Positions 32,110 to 44,280 of a stretch of 64,000 nt of DNA are shown in pieces. The stretch spans positions 1 to 64,000 of the forward strand of contig CBFFRP010000212.1 in NCBI GenBank assembly GCA_965644295.1. The letters run 5' to 3'. The notes under the pieces are model-generated. The model ran no database searches. It was not told the DNA's origin and saw only the letters and a list, made by a program, of their open reading frames with translations. A program made the position numbers and the translations under genes. Position 1 is the first letter of the stretch; each line of letters starts with the position of its first letter. Origin of the DNA: Paraphysomonas bandaiensis. Its lineage: Eukaryota; Chrysophyceae.

Positions 32110-33553
32110 ATTCCTACACGAGGGCGAGGTATAAGTATACCCTTTATGGTATTTCCACTGCCACAGTTGTGCTGCAGGTTGATCCGTCGATGTATGGTAT
32201 GGTCGTATGTTAGCTCAGCTATGCACGTGCAGCAATATTCCACACCTTCGTTGGCAGCACTGTATTCCAGTATACAGCATTCGCATCATTATCGTCAGAA
32301 CCCCAAATGATCCCCACTGTCTTGTCGTACTCTGCTGTACAGTATTCTATTGACTATGATGTAGTAACAGTATTACATCATATCTATCATATCTGGATAC
32401 TGTATTCTGGATGTCCGGATGTATATGCTGTGGATATAGATAGATACTGACAGAGCTCCAGTCGCATGAGAACACGGAGTTTGACATGTGATGACTGTAT
32501 TGTATTTGTCAATGCAAGCCCAGAAGAAAATCGTAAGTGATGCGAGTAGAGCAGAAAGATAATATACTGAATTAACGTAGTTGCTATTAGGTATATATAT
32601 GTGAGAAGGAGAACACATGATCGTATGTGCTCGTATAGGTGGACAAGACGAAGCAGTGCCATTGAGAGTCGGGCAGATGTGGTTTAAACCATTCAGCTGA
32701 AGATAAAACAATTGGCAATACCGGTATAGATTACGTGCTATTGTAAAAAGTAGAGATTCAAGTAACCGCATTTACAAGCTCTAGATGTAAATTGCAAGGA
32801 TCTGTAATGATTTTTGCATGAGCCAGTACTAATAAATGTTCGAAACCGTCGTTTCTCTCTTTGTCGATTTTTTATCAATTGTGTACATGCCAGAGTAGCC
32901 TAACAATTACTTAGCAATTGATTGAAGCGATTCATTGACAAGTAATACAAATTAATTGTAATTAATTAAGCTAGGTTGGCAAGAGCTACTTCTACTGCTT
33001 TGACACCCCACAGGTGTTGGCTCATACAAAGAAGCACAAGTAACATGTGACAGACGGTAACGTAAATCACTCATTGCAATTTTAGTACGCACTACAATAT
33101 TTGTAGCGGGAAATACGTGACTCATACCACGATACTACGATAATTAGCTTGAATAGTAGTTTTCTGTCGCTTACGTCGTTTTTTTAGATATATATCTTCT
33201 TGTCATATCAGTGCGATGCATGTATCGGCAATGGTTCTAGCTACTAGTCAATATAAATTTTCAAGTAATTGAAAGGGCTTCGCCATCAATTATAATAGAA
33301 ATTGAAAACCAATCTCAGTTAAGTACGTGGGAAGGTAAGAACCGCTTGGGTTAACCTATGTCAGGTACTGCATGAATAATTTCTCGTATTGACACGACTG
33401 ACATCAAAACGATTAAGTTCATTAATGACTAGAGTACTAATGAACGCCTATCGTAACATGCTGTATACGCAGCTAATAATACTGGCAAGGAAACATAATA
33501 TACGCAGTGTCACGATTCTCAATCTTTCCATGGGACAATGATTTAATCACTAG
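32110..33553. other. Intergenic region, no gene seen
   Basis: The proximal part (32130-32420) contains GTATAC/CAGTAT-type words and probably includes the promoter of the minus-strand Ser-rich gene. The frame at 32373-32771 on the minus strand has no family signal. Confidence 0.4.
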
Positions 33554-34601
33554 CTACAATAAAAAACACCACGACTTTTTCTTTTTTTCAGTGGGTTGTC
33601 TTCTCTTCCTTATTTCTCGTACCATCACTTCAAATATCTCGTCAATTTTTTCACCACTCAGTGCACTGGTCTCAAAGTGAAGCATAGACCATGTTGCATT
33701 TGCCTGTATTGCCTCTGAGGCGTCATCGAGGCGCACTCGTTCAGAAGCCAAGGCACATGCCCGCATGAGGCGGTCCACGTCATCGGCTGTGACAGCTTTG
33801 GCATCTGGATCTCTGTCAGTGAGGTCCTTTTTGTTTCCCAGAAATATAATAGGTGGGATCTGCGACCGACCTTCGCTAACCTATATTCCATTAAATTGAA
33901 ATGTATACAAGAACGAAGTATAATATATACTCACTTGCTCAAGTAGATCTATGAAACTATAAAGCTGATCCAGAGAGCTTCTGTCGACCAGCGAATAGAC
34001 AAATATATACCTGCAACGCAATCATTGCAATTAGAAAAATCCAATACTATTAATACCCGTCTTTATCCATCATCCATTGAGCCCGTAACGTCGAAAAATC
34101 TTCTTGTCCTGCCGTGTCCAGTATTTCTAGAACTGACACTTCGTCGTCGACCTACACATTACATGATGATGGAGTAATGTTGTAAACAACACTGCATACT
34201 CTAATAGTCTTTCTATACGCATCTTCGATAGTCGCCTCCCAATTTTTTATGAAAAAATCCCGCACAAATCGAAGTGTAATTGCACTCTTCCCTACTCCAC
34301 CTCCACCCAGCACTGAGACATTCATTTTCTCGGTACCTGCACCCCCTGCTGCAGAGGAGCGATAGAAGACATCCCCTGTAGAGAAATAAATGTTCTCATT
34401 CTGCTGAATATCGTCGATGGACACTACTTCCATTCCATTCGCAAGAAAAACCTTCTTCACTCGCTTGATTCCCAATTTCTCAGCAGCTAGTTTCTTAAGG
34501 GCGGGTAGAGAGATGTCGTCAGATATGTGCAGCACCTTTCCCTCTGCAGATGCCTCATTCTTATGGATAAACACACGCTTAGTTCCAGATGAGTCTCCCA
34601 T
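33554..34601 (-). CDS. Ras-family small GTPase fused to an N-terminal doublecortin-like domain
   Basis: Four exons (34601-34200, 34151-34057, 34010-33935, 33880-33554) encode 299 residues. Residues 8-80 (KRVFIHKN..., [41 protein letters not shown]) have the spacing and motifs of a doublecortin/ubiquitin-like fold. The GTPase starts with P-loop GGGGVGKS (99-106), then TIEDAYRK (switch I, Ras-like), [12 protein letters not shown] (switch II), GNKKDL and ETSAL. An unusual insert lies between the last two motifs. The C-terminus is polybasic and ends in a CAAX box, CFLL, predicting geranylgeranylation and membrane attachment. Doublecortin domains usually bind microtubules, so a membrane- or microtubule-linked Ras switch is a reasonable inference. 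The start at 34601 is the first ATG; an upstream GTG was ignored. Confidence 0.85.
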
Positions 34602-35417
34602 GATAAAGAACACCTAACAAGTCGATTGATGACACAAACGAGTTAGGATGGAGACAAAATTTAATGTGGTGCAAAACTCCTCCAGCTAAATAGCGATCTA
34701 TACACAGACATACCGACCTACCTGCTGTACATACATATACATACATATACATACATACATACATACATACATACATACATACATACATACATACATACAT
34801 ACATACATACATACATACATACATACATACATACATACATACATACATACATACATACATACATACATACATACATACATACATACATACATACATACAT
34901 ACATACATACATGCATACATACATACATACATACATACATACATACATACATACATACATACATACATACATACATACATACATACATACATACATACAT
35001 ACATACATACATACATACATACATACATACATACATACATACATACATACACACATACATACATACATACATACATACATACATACATACATACATACCT
35101 ACATACCTACATACCTACATACCTACATACCTACATACATACATACATACATACATACATACATACATACATACATACATACATACATACATACATACAT
35201 ACATACATACATACATACATACATACATACATACATACATACATACATACATACATACATACATACATACATACATACATACATACATACATACATACAT
35301 ACATACATACATACATACATACATACATACATACATACATACATACATACATAGAATTCAGGATGAACAATGGTCGCAGGTTGGATATGTTTGTAGTTAT
35401 TGTTACCTACAGTGCAA
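34602..35417. promoter_or_regulatory. Divergent spacer dominated by a CATA microsatellite
   Basis: The whole intergenic region between the DCX-Ras gene and the GPALPP1-like gene is 816 bp, of which about 620 bp is tetranucleotide repeat. Only about 130 bp and 65 bp of unique sequence separate the repeat from the two start codons, so promoters must overlap or flank it. Confidence 0.5.
34728..35353. repeat. (CATA)n microsatellite, about 620 bp
   Basis: Nearly pure ACAT repeats, with point interruptions near 34913 and 35051 and an ACCT-alternating patch at about 35095-35133. Long frames through it on both strands encode only MYVC- or HTYI-type repeats and are not genes. Confidence 0.97.
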
Positions 35418-36990
35418 ATGGGGAGAAAAGGTTTCAAGGGAGATAAGAGTCACAGGAAGAGTAAGAACAGAAGTGGTTCTGAGTTGTGCTCTCTGCTATC
35501 GTATGGGTGTGTGTGTATGTCTGGTGTCGTCGAGGACCTGCCCGGTCTCATCGCAGCTATCGACATGGGTAAGACTGTGGCCATACAGAGGGGATCAGAG
35601 GAGGGATCAGAGAAGTTTTTGAGGGACCTATTTGCGCGCCTGCCGTTGCAGTGTGACAGTGACGGAGTGCAGTGGTCAAGGCGGAGCGACTGCCCATCAG
35701 TCAGCAAGCATATACTTTCACAACTACTGCAGTGCGGTGCCGTTATACAGCCCACTGATATTGGTAAGTGTGAGATGCTATGCATTGCGGGGGCTCGTAA
35801 GCTTCTTCTTCTTCTGGAGAAATATCCAGCCCTGGTTGGTGACATTGTTGTGCTGCTGCAAAACTTTTTAAATGGTGAAGTTGTGGATGTCAGTGGTATA
35901 GATGCTGTCGATATCAGGGAAGGTGTGGTATCTCTTTTTGTAAGCATTGGTGCAGAGAACGACGATGGCTATACAGCAGACTATACCACGGAATTCTTTT
36001 CTCTTCCGTCAGACAGTGAAGTGTGTGCTGCTGTGAGCTTGCTGATCAATGCTCTACAAGATGCAAATGAAAGGGGGGGTGGTGTGTCATCATTGCGTAA
36101 GGATAATGATTTAGGGTCGTCTGTTTCGGGGTCTGATATCTCTGAGTCAGACCGCGACTCGGGTACTGATAGCGGTAGTGAGCTACCTCCTCCTGTTAGT
36201 GCCATAGGACCAGCGGTACCGTCCTCCGCTCAACTTCAATCTGCCTGGGCTAGCATGCCAAATGTAGCGATTACTTCTTAGTTTTTAACCGCAAATAACT
36301 GCCATATGTATTCTTGCAGGATGCAGTTGGCCTCATGGAAAGTGACAGTGATGAGGATGCAGGCCCTTCTCCGGCTCCCGCGTCCTGGAACTATGTCGAA
36401 GAGCCAAGTGTCATCGCCCCTGTTCGCGTAGCTGCATCTGCGCAAATAGTACGAGGTGAGCACGAGCGAGAGGAATGGATGCTTACTCCAGGAGAGAGAA
36501 AACCTTTTGGAGGTGCGTGTGCCTCCACCTCTGTTATGGATTTCATGTTTCGTAGAGGGTTTGTCGGAAAAAATGTTGGGCAATAGAAAATTCGACAGGG
36601 GAAAGGAGACCAAGAAGGCAGCAGCGGCGTTGTCTGCCCAACGAGAGAAGGAATACGAGGAATATCTGAATAGCGAGGAAGGTAAGCAGACAGAGGCTAC
36701 ACTCCAGTTGTATAGAGAGAAGAGAGGCCCTTCGCTTGTAGAATTACATAGACAGGAGACAGCGAAAAAACCGAAACACGGAAACCCAATATCCGAAATG
36801 CAGTTTTTTGATAGGGAACGGGTATGTTGCATTAAACTTTGTATCGTCGCTGCTTTAAATGTTATATGTTGTGAAGGACCTACTTTCCCACAGGAAAATG
36901 GATAAAAACCAGGCACAGAAGCTAGTCGACCAAGCGAAAGAGTTAGACTCTAGATTTAACAAATCTATTGTACAGAAATCATTTTTGTAG
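35418..36990 (+). CDS. GPALPP1-like protein (GPALPP motif / DUF3752 family)
   Basis: Four exons (35418-36263, 36320-36512, 36556-36821, 36877-36990) encode 472 residues. The family signature comes in the second half: an IGPAVP motif, EREEWMLTPGE, RKFDRG, a Lys/Glu-rich helix, LYREKRGPSLVELH, FFDRERDL and a closing QKLVDQAKELDSRFNKS. This is the DUF3752 pattern of GPALPP1 proteins, which have been linked to spliceosome-related complexes; the role here is an inference. The N-terminal ~230 residues form an extension with helical, Leu-rich content and an acidic Ser/Asp patch (SGSDISESDRDSGTDSGSE). I did not recognise it. The final acceptor (after GAAG at 36876) was chosen because it alone gives the conserved ending; the nearer CACAG would truncate the protein. 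Confidence 0.8.
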
Positions 36991-39900
36991 GTGCAAGTAA
37001 ATTTTACAATTACTGGTGGTTATAGGTGGTGGGAATTTGTCGTCGCTCTATAGTAGTAAAAGATGCATGGTTTTGTATTTTATGCTGAGGACTTGTAGTC
37101 GTGTGAGTGTCCATATGTCCATTGGCATCAGGAGCGCCATTAGACAATGGCTGTAATTATATATGGGCGTTTTGTATCTAATGCATGATAGAGGTTATAT
37201 CTCTCAACACAGTCGTTGCATGCTTCTAACCACTATTAAAGTTAAGATTCAATTTTATCAACAGCGTATTCATTGGTGCGAGTACAATGGTGACTTCAGT
37301 GACTTACTCAGGTTTTTTGTCGGAAAGGTACAGTTGGCATTGTCAACATCTATAAAAATCCTTTACCTCGACATGATAACAAATAGTAGGATATCAGAGT
37401 TAGGCACTAGTAAGTTAAATTGTTTTGCTACATTAGTTCTGACATTTACACACCTATTGCTATTAATCAGAAGTTCACAATACTACTGTAAATAATAGAT
37501 ATGATAACTTCAGCTTATTAGTGCACTTAGTGCAGCAAGCATACCAGCAGGTATACATGATGAATGCACTGGATAGAGAAATTATAAATAATAATAACAT
37601 CGTAATACGTTTAATGCTTTTATCTTTATACCAGAAAATGGCTGACATTGGAGTGAAGGGTTGAATGACAGGATAGTCCGGTGGCCGGTGGGTATACTAT
37701 CATACGGTCATACGGTGTAGGATACGTACTATCCGATATGATGTATTGTATCTTAGACAAGAGTGTAAATTCGTCTAAGCTGCAGTGTGAGTTCAGTCTG
37801 TGTTAATAAGAACGGATTGTAGCTTTATAAAAATCTAAATTATATATTATCGCAGATAACCTTGTTGATAAAAAGTGTTTGCAGCACTGTCATTCATGAT
37901 CATGTCTTAGAAAAATTAATTACTTGAGATCTACTACTTGTCGCTTAGCCTTAATAACGCAATGTATGCCTAATAATTGTTATCACAAAGGTATAGATGT
38001 ACTAAGTTCTGATAGTGATTGCAACAATACAGAGAATGATGAAGCTGCATAGCTGTCGTTTCTAATATCAAATCGACAGTTGTGGATTGTGGCCGGATGC
38101 ATGCATATTTCAAATATTATGCGGAAAAATTTCTTCAGTCGGCTCAAAAATTAAGAAACGAAAAGTTAAAATATCTAAACACAGGTGCAAGTAAAGTACT
38201 TTCAATACATATATGAACGCCAGTTCAGCGCAGCAAAACTTATTTTATCAGTGTTGCGAAAACGTATATTTCCTACTACATTTACAGCAGACTTTCACAA
38301 AAACAAAATACTACCAAAATACCTTGGAAAAATCCTAACCCTAATATGCTGTCGTTTCTGATATCAAATCGACAGTTGTGGGTTGTGGCCGGATGCATGC
38401 ATATTTCAAGTAATTTTTTGAATGAACATGATGATGTTGGCGTCACCGTTGATAGCTCAGAGGATGAGGAAAATTGTGATTACCTAAACAGTAGTCAGCG
38501 AAATCGGTTTCATTATCATGTGACCTTATTGACTTGTACTAGACGGAATATACGGATGTATTTACTCACTGATCAGTGTACAATATATTGCAATAGTATC
38601 GTCGAGTCTATTGAGAATTGACCATTTTCAGATGATTAAGATCATTGTAAGAGAAGTTTAAATTAGTCAAACTAGATAGATTACTTTATTATGATTGTAT
38701 ACACAATTGTGTGTGTTGTCATGTAACACATGTCAACAACATGATAAATTATTTCGTTCATGTCAACCACTGCTCAACTTCAGTATCTTGAATCGTCACG
38801 ATATAATACTTCAGTTTCACAGTTATAGCTATATAGCACCTTTGACTATTGACTACGTATTTCTGTTTTTCACATTGTATTTAACGTATTCTACAGTACT
38901 ATCTTAGAGAACCATACGTATTCCAACAGAGCCTTCTCTAACAATGGTATTGCAATATATTGTTACCGAACACTAGTGTTGCTGTTATTTTTTGTGTAGC
39001 CCATCAAAGTTAACGAGAGTATGAAGGTGTGTAGTATAAAAGAACTAAATTATCTGTGTAAACTTGATACGAATCCTGATCGTTGGTTGTTCAAGAACTC
39101 TTTATTTGCCATTCCACTCACTTCGTTTGGAGTGTTGCCAGCATAACACATAACAGTGCTATTGGGTAATGCATTGTGATAACGAAGTCGAATAATTCGG
39201 TTGGGTAGTTTTTGAAGGAACACTGCTTGAATGTACGTGCTCTGATAGAGAGGTCAAAGCTTAAAATTTGCGAAATCAAAATTGTCAGAAAATGTTGTGT
39301 TCAATGGGCAGATTGTTGTTCAGTCAGTATGTTCTATCTTCTACAATGTCAATCAATATTTCTTTGCGAGACTGATAATTTGATATCAAGCAAGGGCATG
39401 TTAATGCTACTGGTATGTGCAGATTCATTACCGTAGCTCATATGGTACATGCTATCTATGATGACAAGATATTGAAACGACAGCGAAAGTGTCATACTGC
39501 TATTCCAACTCAAAAGTCACAAAATGATATGATACATTTGGGTGATGCGTCCGTTGAGTTCGAATGCGGTGTATTTTAACTCATCGTTGCACTGATACTT
39601 TCGTGCATGACTTTTAAAACCAGCCGCAGATATCGTCTGAAAATATTTACTGTCATATGTGAGTACTTCGATACGATATACACTCTATCGAGGAAAACTT
39701 TCTCCTCTTTAATAACAGGACTGACTATCTTCTCCACGTCTGCTGTGTTCGATAACATCAAGTTATAAGTTATCTCTCTCTCTTTATATATATATACAGG
39801 ATGAAGACACATACAAGTAACGTATGTGTATACACATTGAAAGGGGATGGAGACAGGAGGCAGGGTCCGCTCATACCGCTATAGCATTCTTCCTTAATTA

Positions 39901-40275
39901 GAAATGCTCTTTTCCTGTCGCATTATGTGAAGCTTATGATGGTTCGTGAAGATGATGACTTTCCTGCCCGCACATGTCCAATAAACCTGGGTTTTCAAGA
40001 CATCAAGTTACTTTGGACAGTATCGACTGGTTACTGCTGACACAGTGAGGTATTTATATAAATATCCTGAATATCCGGAATTTATAGAAAAAATGATTTA
40101 ATTTTCATAAAAATACCTGATAAATGAGTTTGAGTGTGAAATATACTCGAGTGGTCATCCATTCCATTCGGACTTTAAACACACCTACAGATGCACGTAC
40201 ACTGGTTATCTATCACACACCGCCTCACAGCAGTGTATGTGTAGTATGTAGGCCCTTGCAGTTGCCATTTCTGTC
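36991..40275. other. Gene-poor 3.3 kb spacer
   Basis: No supported gene. It contains a 65-bp direct duplication (38052-38115 and 38346-38411), a CAATGGTATTGCAATATATTG-type word near 38945, and a frame of 78 codons on the minus strand at 39576-39812. That frame is mildly protein-like but begins in a CT/TA microsatellite and has no family signal. Confidence 0.4.
38052..38411 (+). repeat. Direct duplication of ~65 bp, ~290 bp apart
   Basis: CTGTCGTTTCTAATATCAAA and GGCCGGATGCATGCATATTT occur in both units with few differences. Origin unknown. Confidence 0.7.
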
Positions 40276-43200
40276 ATGCATAGAGTCCAGAGGCTCATCC
40301 TATGTAGGAAGGCATGGAGAAGAGTGCCTTCACGAGCGTCTTCGAGAGATACTTTCGTCTCGAAGCACTTTACTGTAGACAACGCGGAGTTGATGAAGAC
40401 TTTAGACGCCACAGAGTCTAAATACCGGAGAATGAACGACCATTATGAGGTGGAGGTGTGCAAATTTTGCAACAAAGACAATAAGACGAAAGAGAGCAAC
40501 AAGTGGAAGCTGTATGTCAATGATGACGGGAGCTTTCATTGCTTTCGCTGTTCACTGCATGGGTCCTGGTTTGACCTAAAGCGCAGAGTCGCCGGATGCT
40601 ATCGAAATAGTAGTGTTGATGTACAACCGTTACTTAGTGTAGAAGAAGTTCCAAAGGCCACACCTGCTCAACAAGAGATGAGGGCATTTGCCAAAACGTT
40701 ATATAATTCTAGTCCTGGACCTCAACTTGTGGTTGAATACTTGACAACCAAAAGGTGTATCAAAAAACAGATTCTTTTGAGGTATTTTTTGTTTCCTTAT
40801 TCGTTGTATTGCTGTGATCGCCCTTCACACAGATATGGCGTCGGTTATTCTTTACAGAAATTTCTTAATGAAATGGACGAATGGGAGGAAAACCATTGTG
40901 TCACTTTTCCATGGATGGTAGTATAGTGTATGACAGATATTATTTATAAGTTGCTGGTATACGTAGGAAGAAAGGGATGATGTAGTCAGCGCCGTCGTTG
41001 AAAGGTCGCCTACTGACGGTACTAACAAAGATAGTAAACAGACTGACTTGAACGAAAAAAATGTTGTACAAACCGACCAGTCGGTGCGTTATATATACTA
41101 CTTTTGGCATCGTTGCATGGGTCACAACTATGTTCTGCAGGTTGCCGACGCTCCACGTAAGCCCCAGCCTTTCAATATCGTGCGGATAAAGCATAGGTGC
41201 AGTGTTTCAAGGCCAAAGTTCTATTTTGTGACCACTAATCAACAGGTCGATTACTGGTAAAGGTCGACAGCGGCTTTTCCCCAAAGGTGGTGGGTGGGGT
41301 TTTTTTGGATGGCATGTGGTCCGGGCGACCGACACAGAGATTGTTATCACAGAGGGGGAGTTTGATGCCATGGTATGACGACATTACATAGAAAATAGCC
41401 ATGATGTCATTCTACTCACCGTGCTCTTATCTATATGTAGGCCGTAGCTCAAGCCATCAGTACGCTTAAGAAAGACCACGATATGTACAAGGTAGGATAC
41501 AACCTTCGCATGAGTGGTGGTGCTAAATAGATTGCATTATGTCGCTAGTTGCCAGTTGTATCTTTACCCAACGGTGCCTCCTCTCTTCCTCCAGGACTTC
41601 TTCCTAGGCTTGAACGGTGCGTGTTGTATTTTTATAAAGACAGTGACTAGTATATTAAGCACTTGAGCATTTCTGAGTTTTTCTGTGGTTATACTTTGTG
41701 TCGTGTTGATTGGATTAGGTTTTCTAAGATATATCTCTGGATGGATAATGACGAGTCTGGTCACGTGGCGGCAGAAAAATTCTCAAGGTAGCTGATCGAT
41801 TTATGAATATTACCCCTGTGTGTTATATATGCCGCGACAATGCACATTCAGGAAATTGGGTATTAGGCGGTGTGTGGTAGTGCGCCCGGACCAGAATATG
41901 CAGGTCTAATGTTGCGCAATTCACAAGCCCCCCAAATGATATTTGTGCTTTCTGTGTAGGATCCACCTAAAGATGCAAATGATGCACTCCGCCATCGATC
42001 TGTTAAGGGCCATAAATTAATAATCGACATGCTTCAAAAGGTTTGTCACTTATCTATGCTATCTCACAAGTGTATAACGCTGTTCTACTGCAGGCGAAAC
42101 AAATCAATCATTCAAAACTTAGTACGTTTGCAGACTACAGGCTGGAGGTGCGTTAGTTATTGATACATCGTACTTTGTCGTTCTATGGCTTGACTGCGGG
42201 CGATGTGGTGTAAATGTTGTGGTTCAGGTTATGAATTTACTTACTCGTCCTCGTTCGGTCATCAGTGGGACTCCAACTAAATCTCTTCCCGCCCTTACTA
42301 AAATAACCAAGGGATTCAGAGAGGGAGAGCTTGTGGTTTTCACTGGTCCAACAGGTGTGTACTTATCACCTATATAGCGGGGACAGCAAGGGCTGATGTA
42401 TTTACTAGGTGCTGGAAAGACAACTCTTCTGTCCCAAATTAGTCTTGATTTTGCGAGAACGGTATGAAATGACACTGTCATCTCTCGTTTGCTTTGTAAT
42501 GATGTTCCTTATGTAGGGTGCTCCAACCCTCTGGGGATCATTTGAGATCAAAAACCCGCTGCTGATGGCTAAAATGATGCAGCAGTATCACAAGGATGGA
42601 AATTTGTCATTATTGGATGAAGAGAAGCTCGAGCATGTATGTTTTACGCTGAATGACTGTACAAACTGACACATATTTAGGTTGCGGATCAGTTTAATGC
42701 TCTTCCCTTTGTATTTATGAATTTTCATGGGGGTAGCAACTTGAGTGAGGTAGGAATAGAGGTTGTTGTTTCATGAATTTCTTACCTCGAATGAGTAGAT
42801 CTTAGATGCGATGGAGTTTGCGGTGTATCAATATGACATAAAGCATATTATATTGGATAATCTACAGGTGGAAAACTCGACTTTTATTATTTGATGCTGT
42901 AACCGAGATGCTATAGTTTATGATGTCTCGAGAAAGTGGAAGGTTTTCTAGTAAATTTGATGCTCAAGATAGTGCTATAGAGTCGTTCAGGAAATTTTGT
43001 ACAGATAAAATGGTATACTTTTTAAAATGTTGACCTGTACCTTATGACACGAATTAGGTCAATGTATTTCTTGTAATTCACCCCCGCAAGGAAGATGATA
43101 CGACACCTCTTCAAATGGCATCTATACTGGGGACCGCGAAGGCAACTCAGGAATCCGATGTTGTGATTATACTACAGGTATGAGTCAGTGTTTGTTGTGC

Positions 43201-43346
43201 AACAGGGGTAACTATTTCTGTCACGGTAGCGTGTGGAGGGATCCACATATATTGATGTCAAAAAGAATAGATACGATGGGCAACTAGGAAAAGTTAATGT
43301 TCAGTTCAATAATATCACAAAGTCGTTTTTTGAGAATACATCATAA
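40276..43346 (+). CDS. TWNK: Twinkle-type primase-helicase (mitochondrial/plastid DNA replication)
   Basis: Nineteen exons joined by short introns encode 678 residues. Boundaries are 40276-40781, 40833-40917, 40967-41083, 41141-41196, 41246-41372, 41441-41491, 41549-41616, 41719-41787, 41852-41903, 41960-42040, 42094-42147, 42228-42354, 42409-42461, 42517-42636, 42681-42749, 42799-42867, 42917-43012, 43058-43177 and 43230-43346. The N-terminus is a basic, Arg-rich organelle presequence. Then come a CKFC...CFRC primase zinc finger, a TOPRIM domain ([35 protein letters not shown]), and a RecA-like helicase with Walker [18 protein letters not shown], Walker B HIILDNLQ and HPRKEDD. Both halves look intact, so it may act as primase and 5'-3' helicase, as the related phage T7 gp4 does. 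Metazoan Twinkle has lost the zinc finger. Every junction keeps frame. Confidence 0.95.
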
Positions 43347-44280
43347 TAATTCATTTTGTTACTGCGTATAAAACTGTCTCCACTGGAATAAGTAGTGACG
43401 TACATGATTAGTTTCGGTACACACATTCGTACGGAATAATAATTCGATCAATTATATCGTATCTACTCTATTTACTACTTGTACTGTTATGCGTTGCTAT
43501 ATGAGCTAACTAGTGTGAATAATGTAATACTATTTTGACTAGTAGGCCACTCTCATAATTTAAACTGACAGAGCGTTTCAACCGTATTGACGAGTGTAAA
43601 ATGTTGAGTTCTGCAATATGGTGTGATATATATTGTGCAATTGAAGGGAGTTAATAGTGTGCAATGGGTGAAGTCAACTCATAGGTATAAGGGGTGATTA
43701 TAGTTACAAAGGAATTAAATTCAGTTACTGGTGTGTGACTATATAAGATATAGGAGTGACGGAGTGACTGGTAAACATACGATAAACGATAAACAGTAAA
43801 CAGATGTTGCTGAGAACAGATGATTTACCAGATGTTACATGAATATGCAGTGAAGTGTTCAGATAATTATAATTTCTTACTGGAAAGTGCATATTGTGTT
43901 AAGGTTTGCGTGTAGAGCAAAGTTAACTTCAGTGAAATGTCCAATTTTAACATAATAACATATTTGTACTATATTGATTAATTCTGAAACTTACATAGTG
44001 TTATAGAATGTGAAAAGTTATTTGAAAAGATATTGCAAGGGTATCTGCCGCTTCTAACAGACATTCGGATCCGTTTATCGAACAGGAGGACATAGTCGAC
44101 ATATTGCCACGTCACCCAGAAACCGATTATACCCGATTGAATAATTCACAAGAGCTCATATTTAAATGAATCATGCCAACACTAATATTATACTTGAGAT
44201 TTCAGACAACCTCATTAAACAAATCAAATTCAAAGTACTCATGCACTGTAGATCAAGAAGCAATATCAAATCATGCATAT
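43347..44280. other. Spacer between Twinkle and the sulfotransferase pair
   Basis: Apart from the R2 copy, this is AT-rich sequence with no gene seen. Confidence 0.45.
43618..43950 (+). repeat. R2 dispersed repeat, copy 2 (uninterrupted)
   Basis: Matches 13685-13965 and 14505-14560, sharing GATATATATTGTGCAATTGA, GTGAAGTCAACTCATAGGT and AAAGTTAACTTCAGTGAAAT. It contains no reading frame of note. Confidence 0.7.

Noticed and set aside
34579-35437. Long frames on both strands through the CATA array (MYVC... and HTYI... repeats)
   Set aside because: They are automatic translations of a tetranucleotide repeat with a period of four codons in every frame; no flanking coding signal.
36892-36905. 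CACAG acceptor for the last exon of the GPALPP1-like gene
   Set aside because: It gives an immediate stop (ENG then TAA); the earlier AG at 36876 restores the conserved C-terminus in frame.
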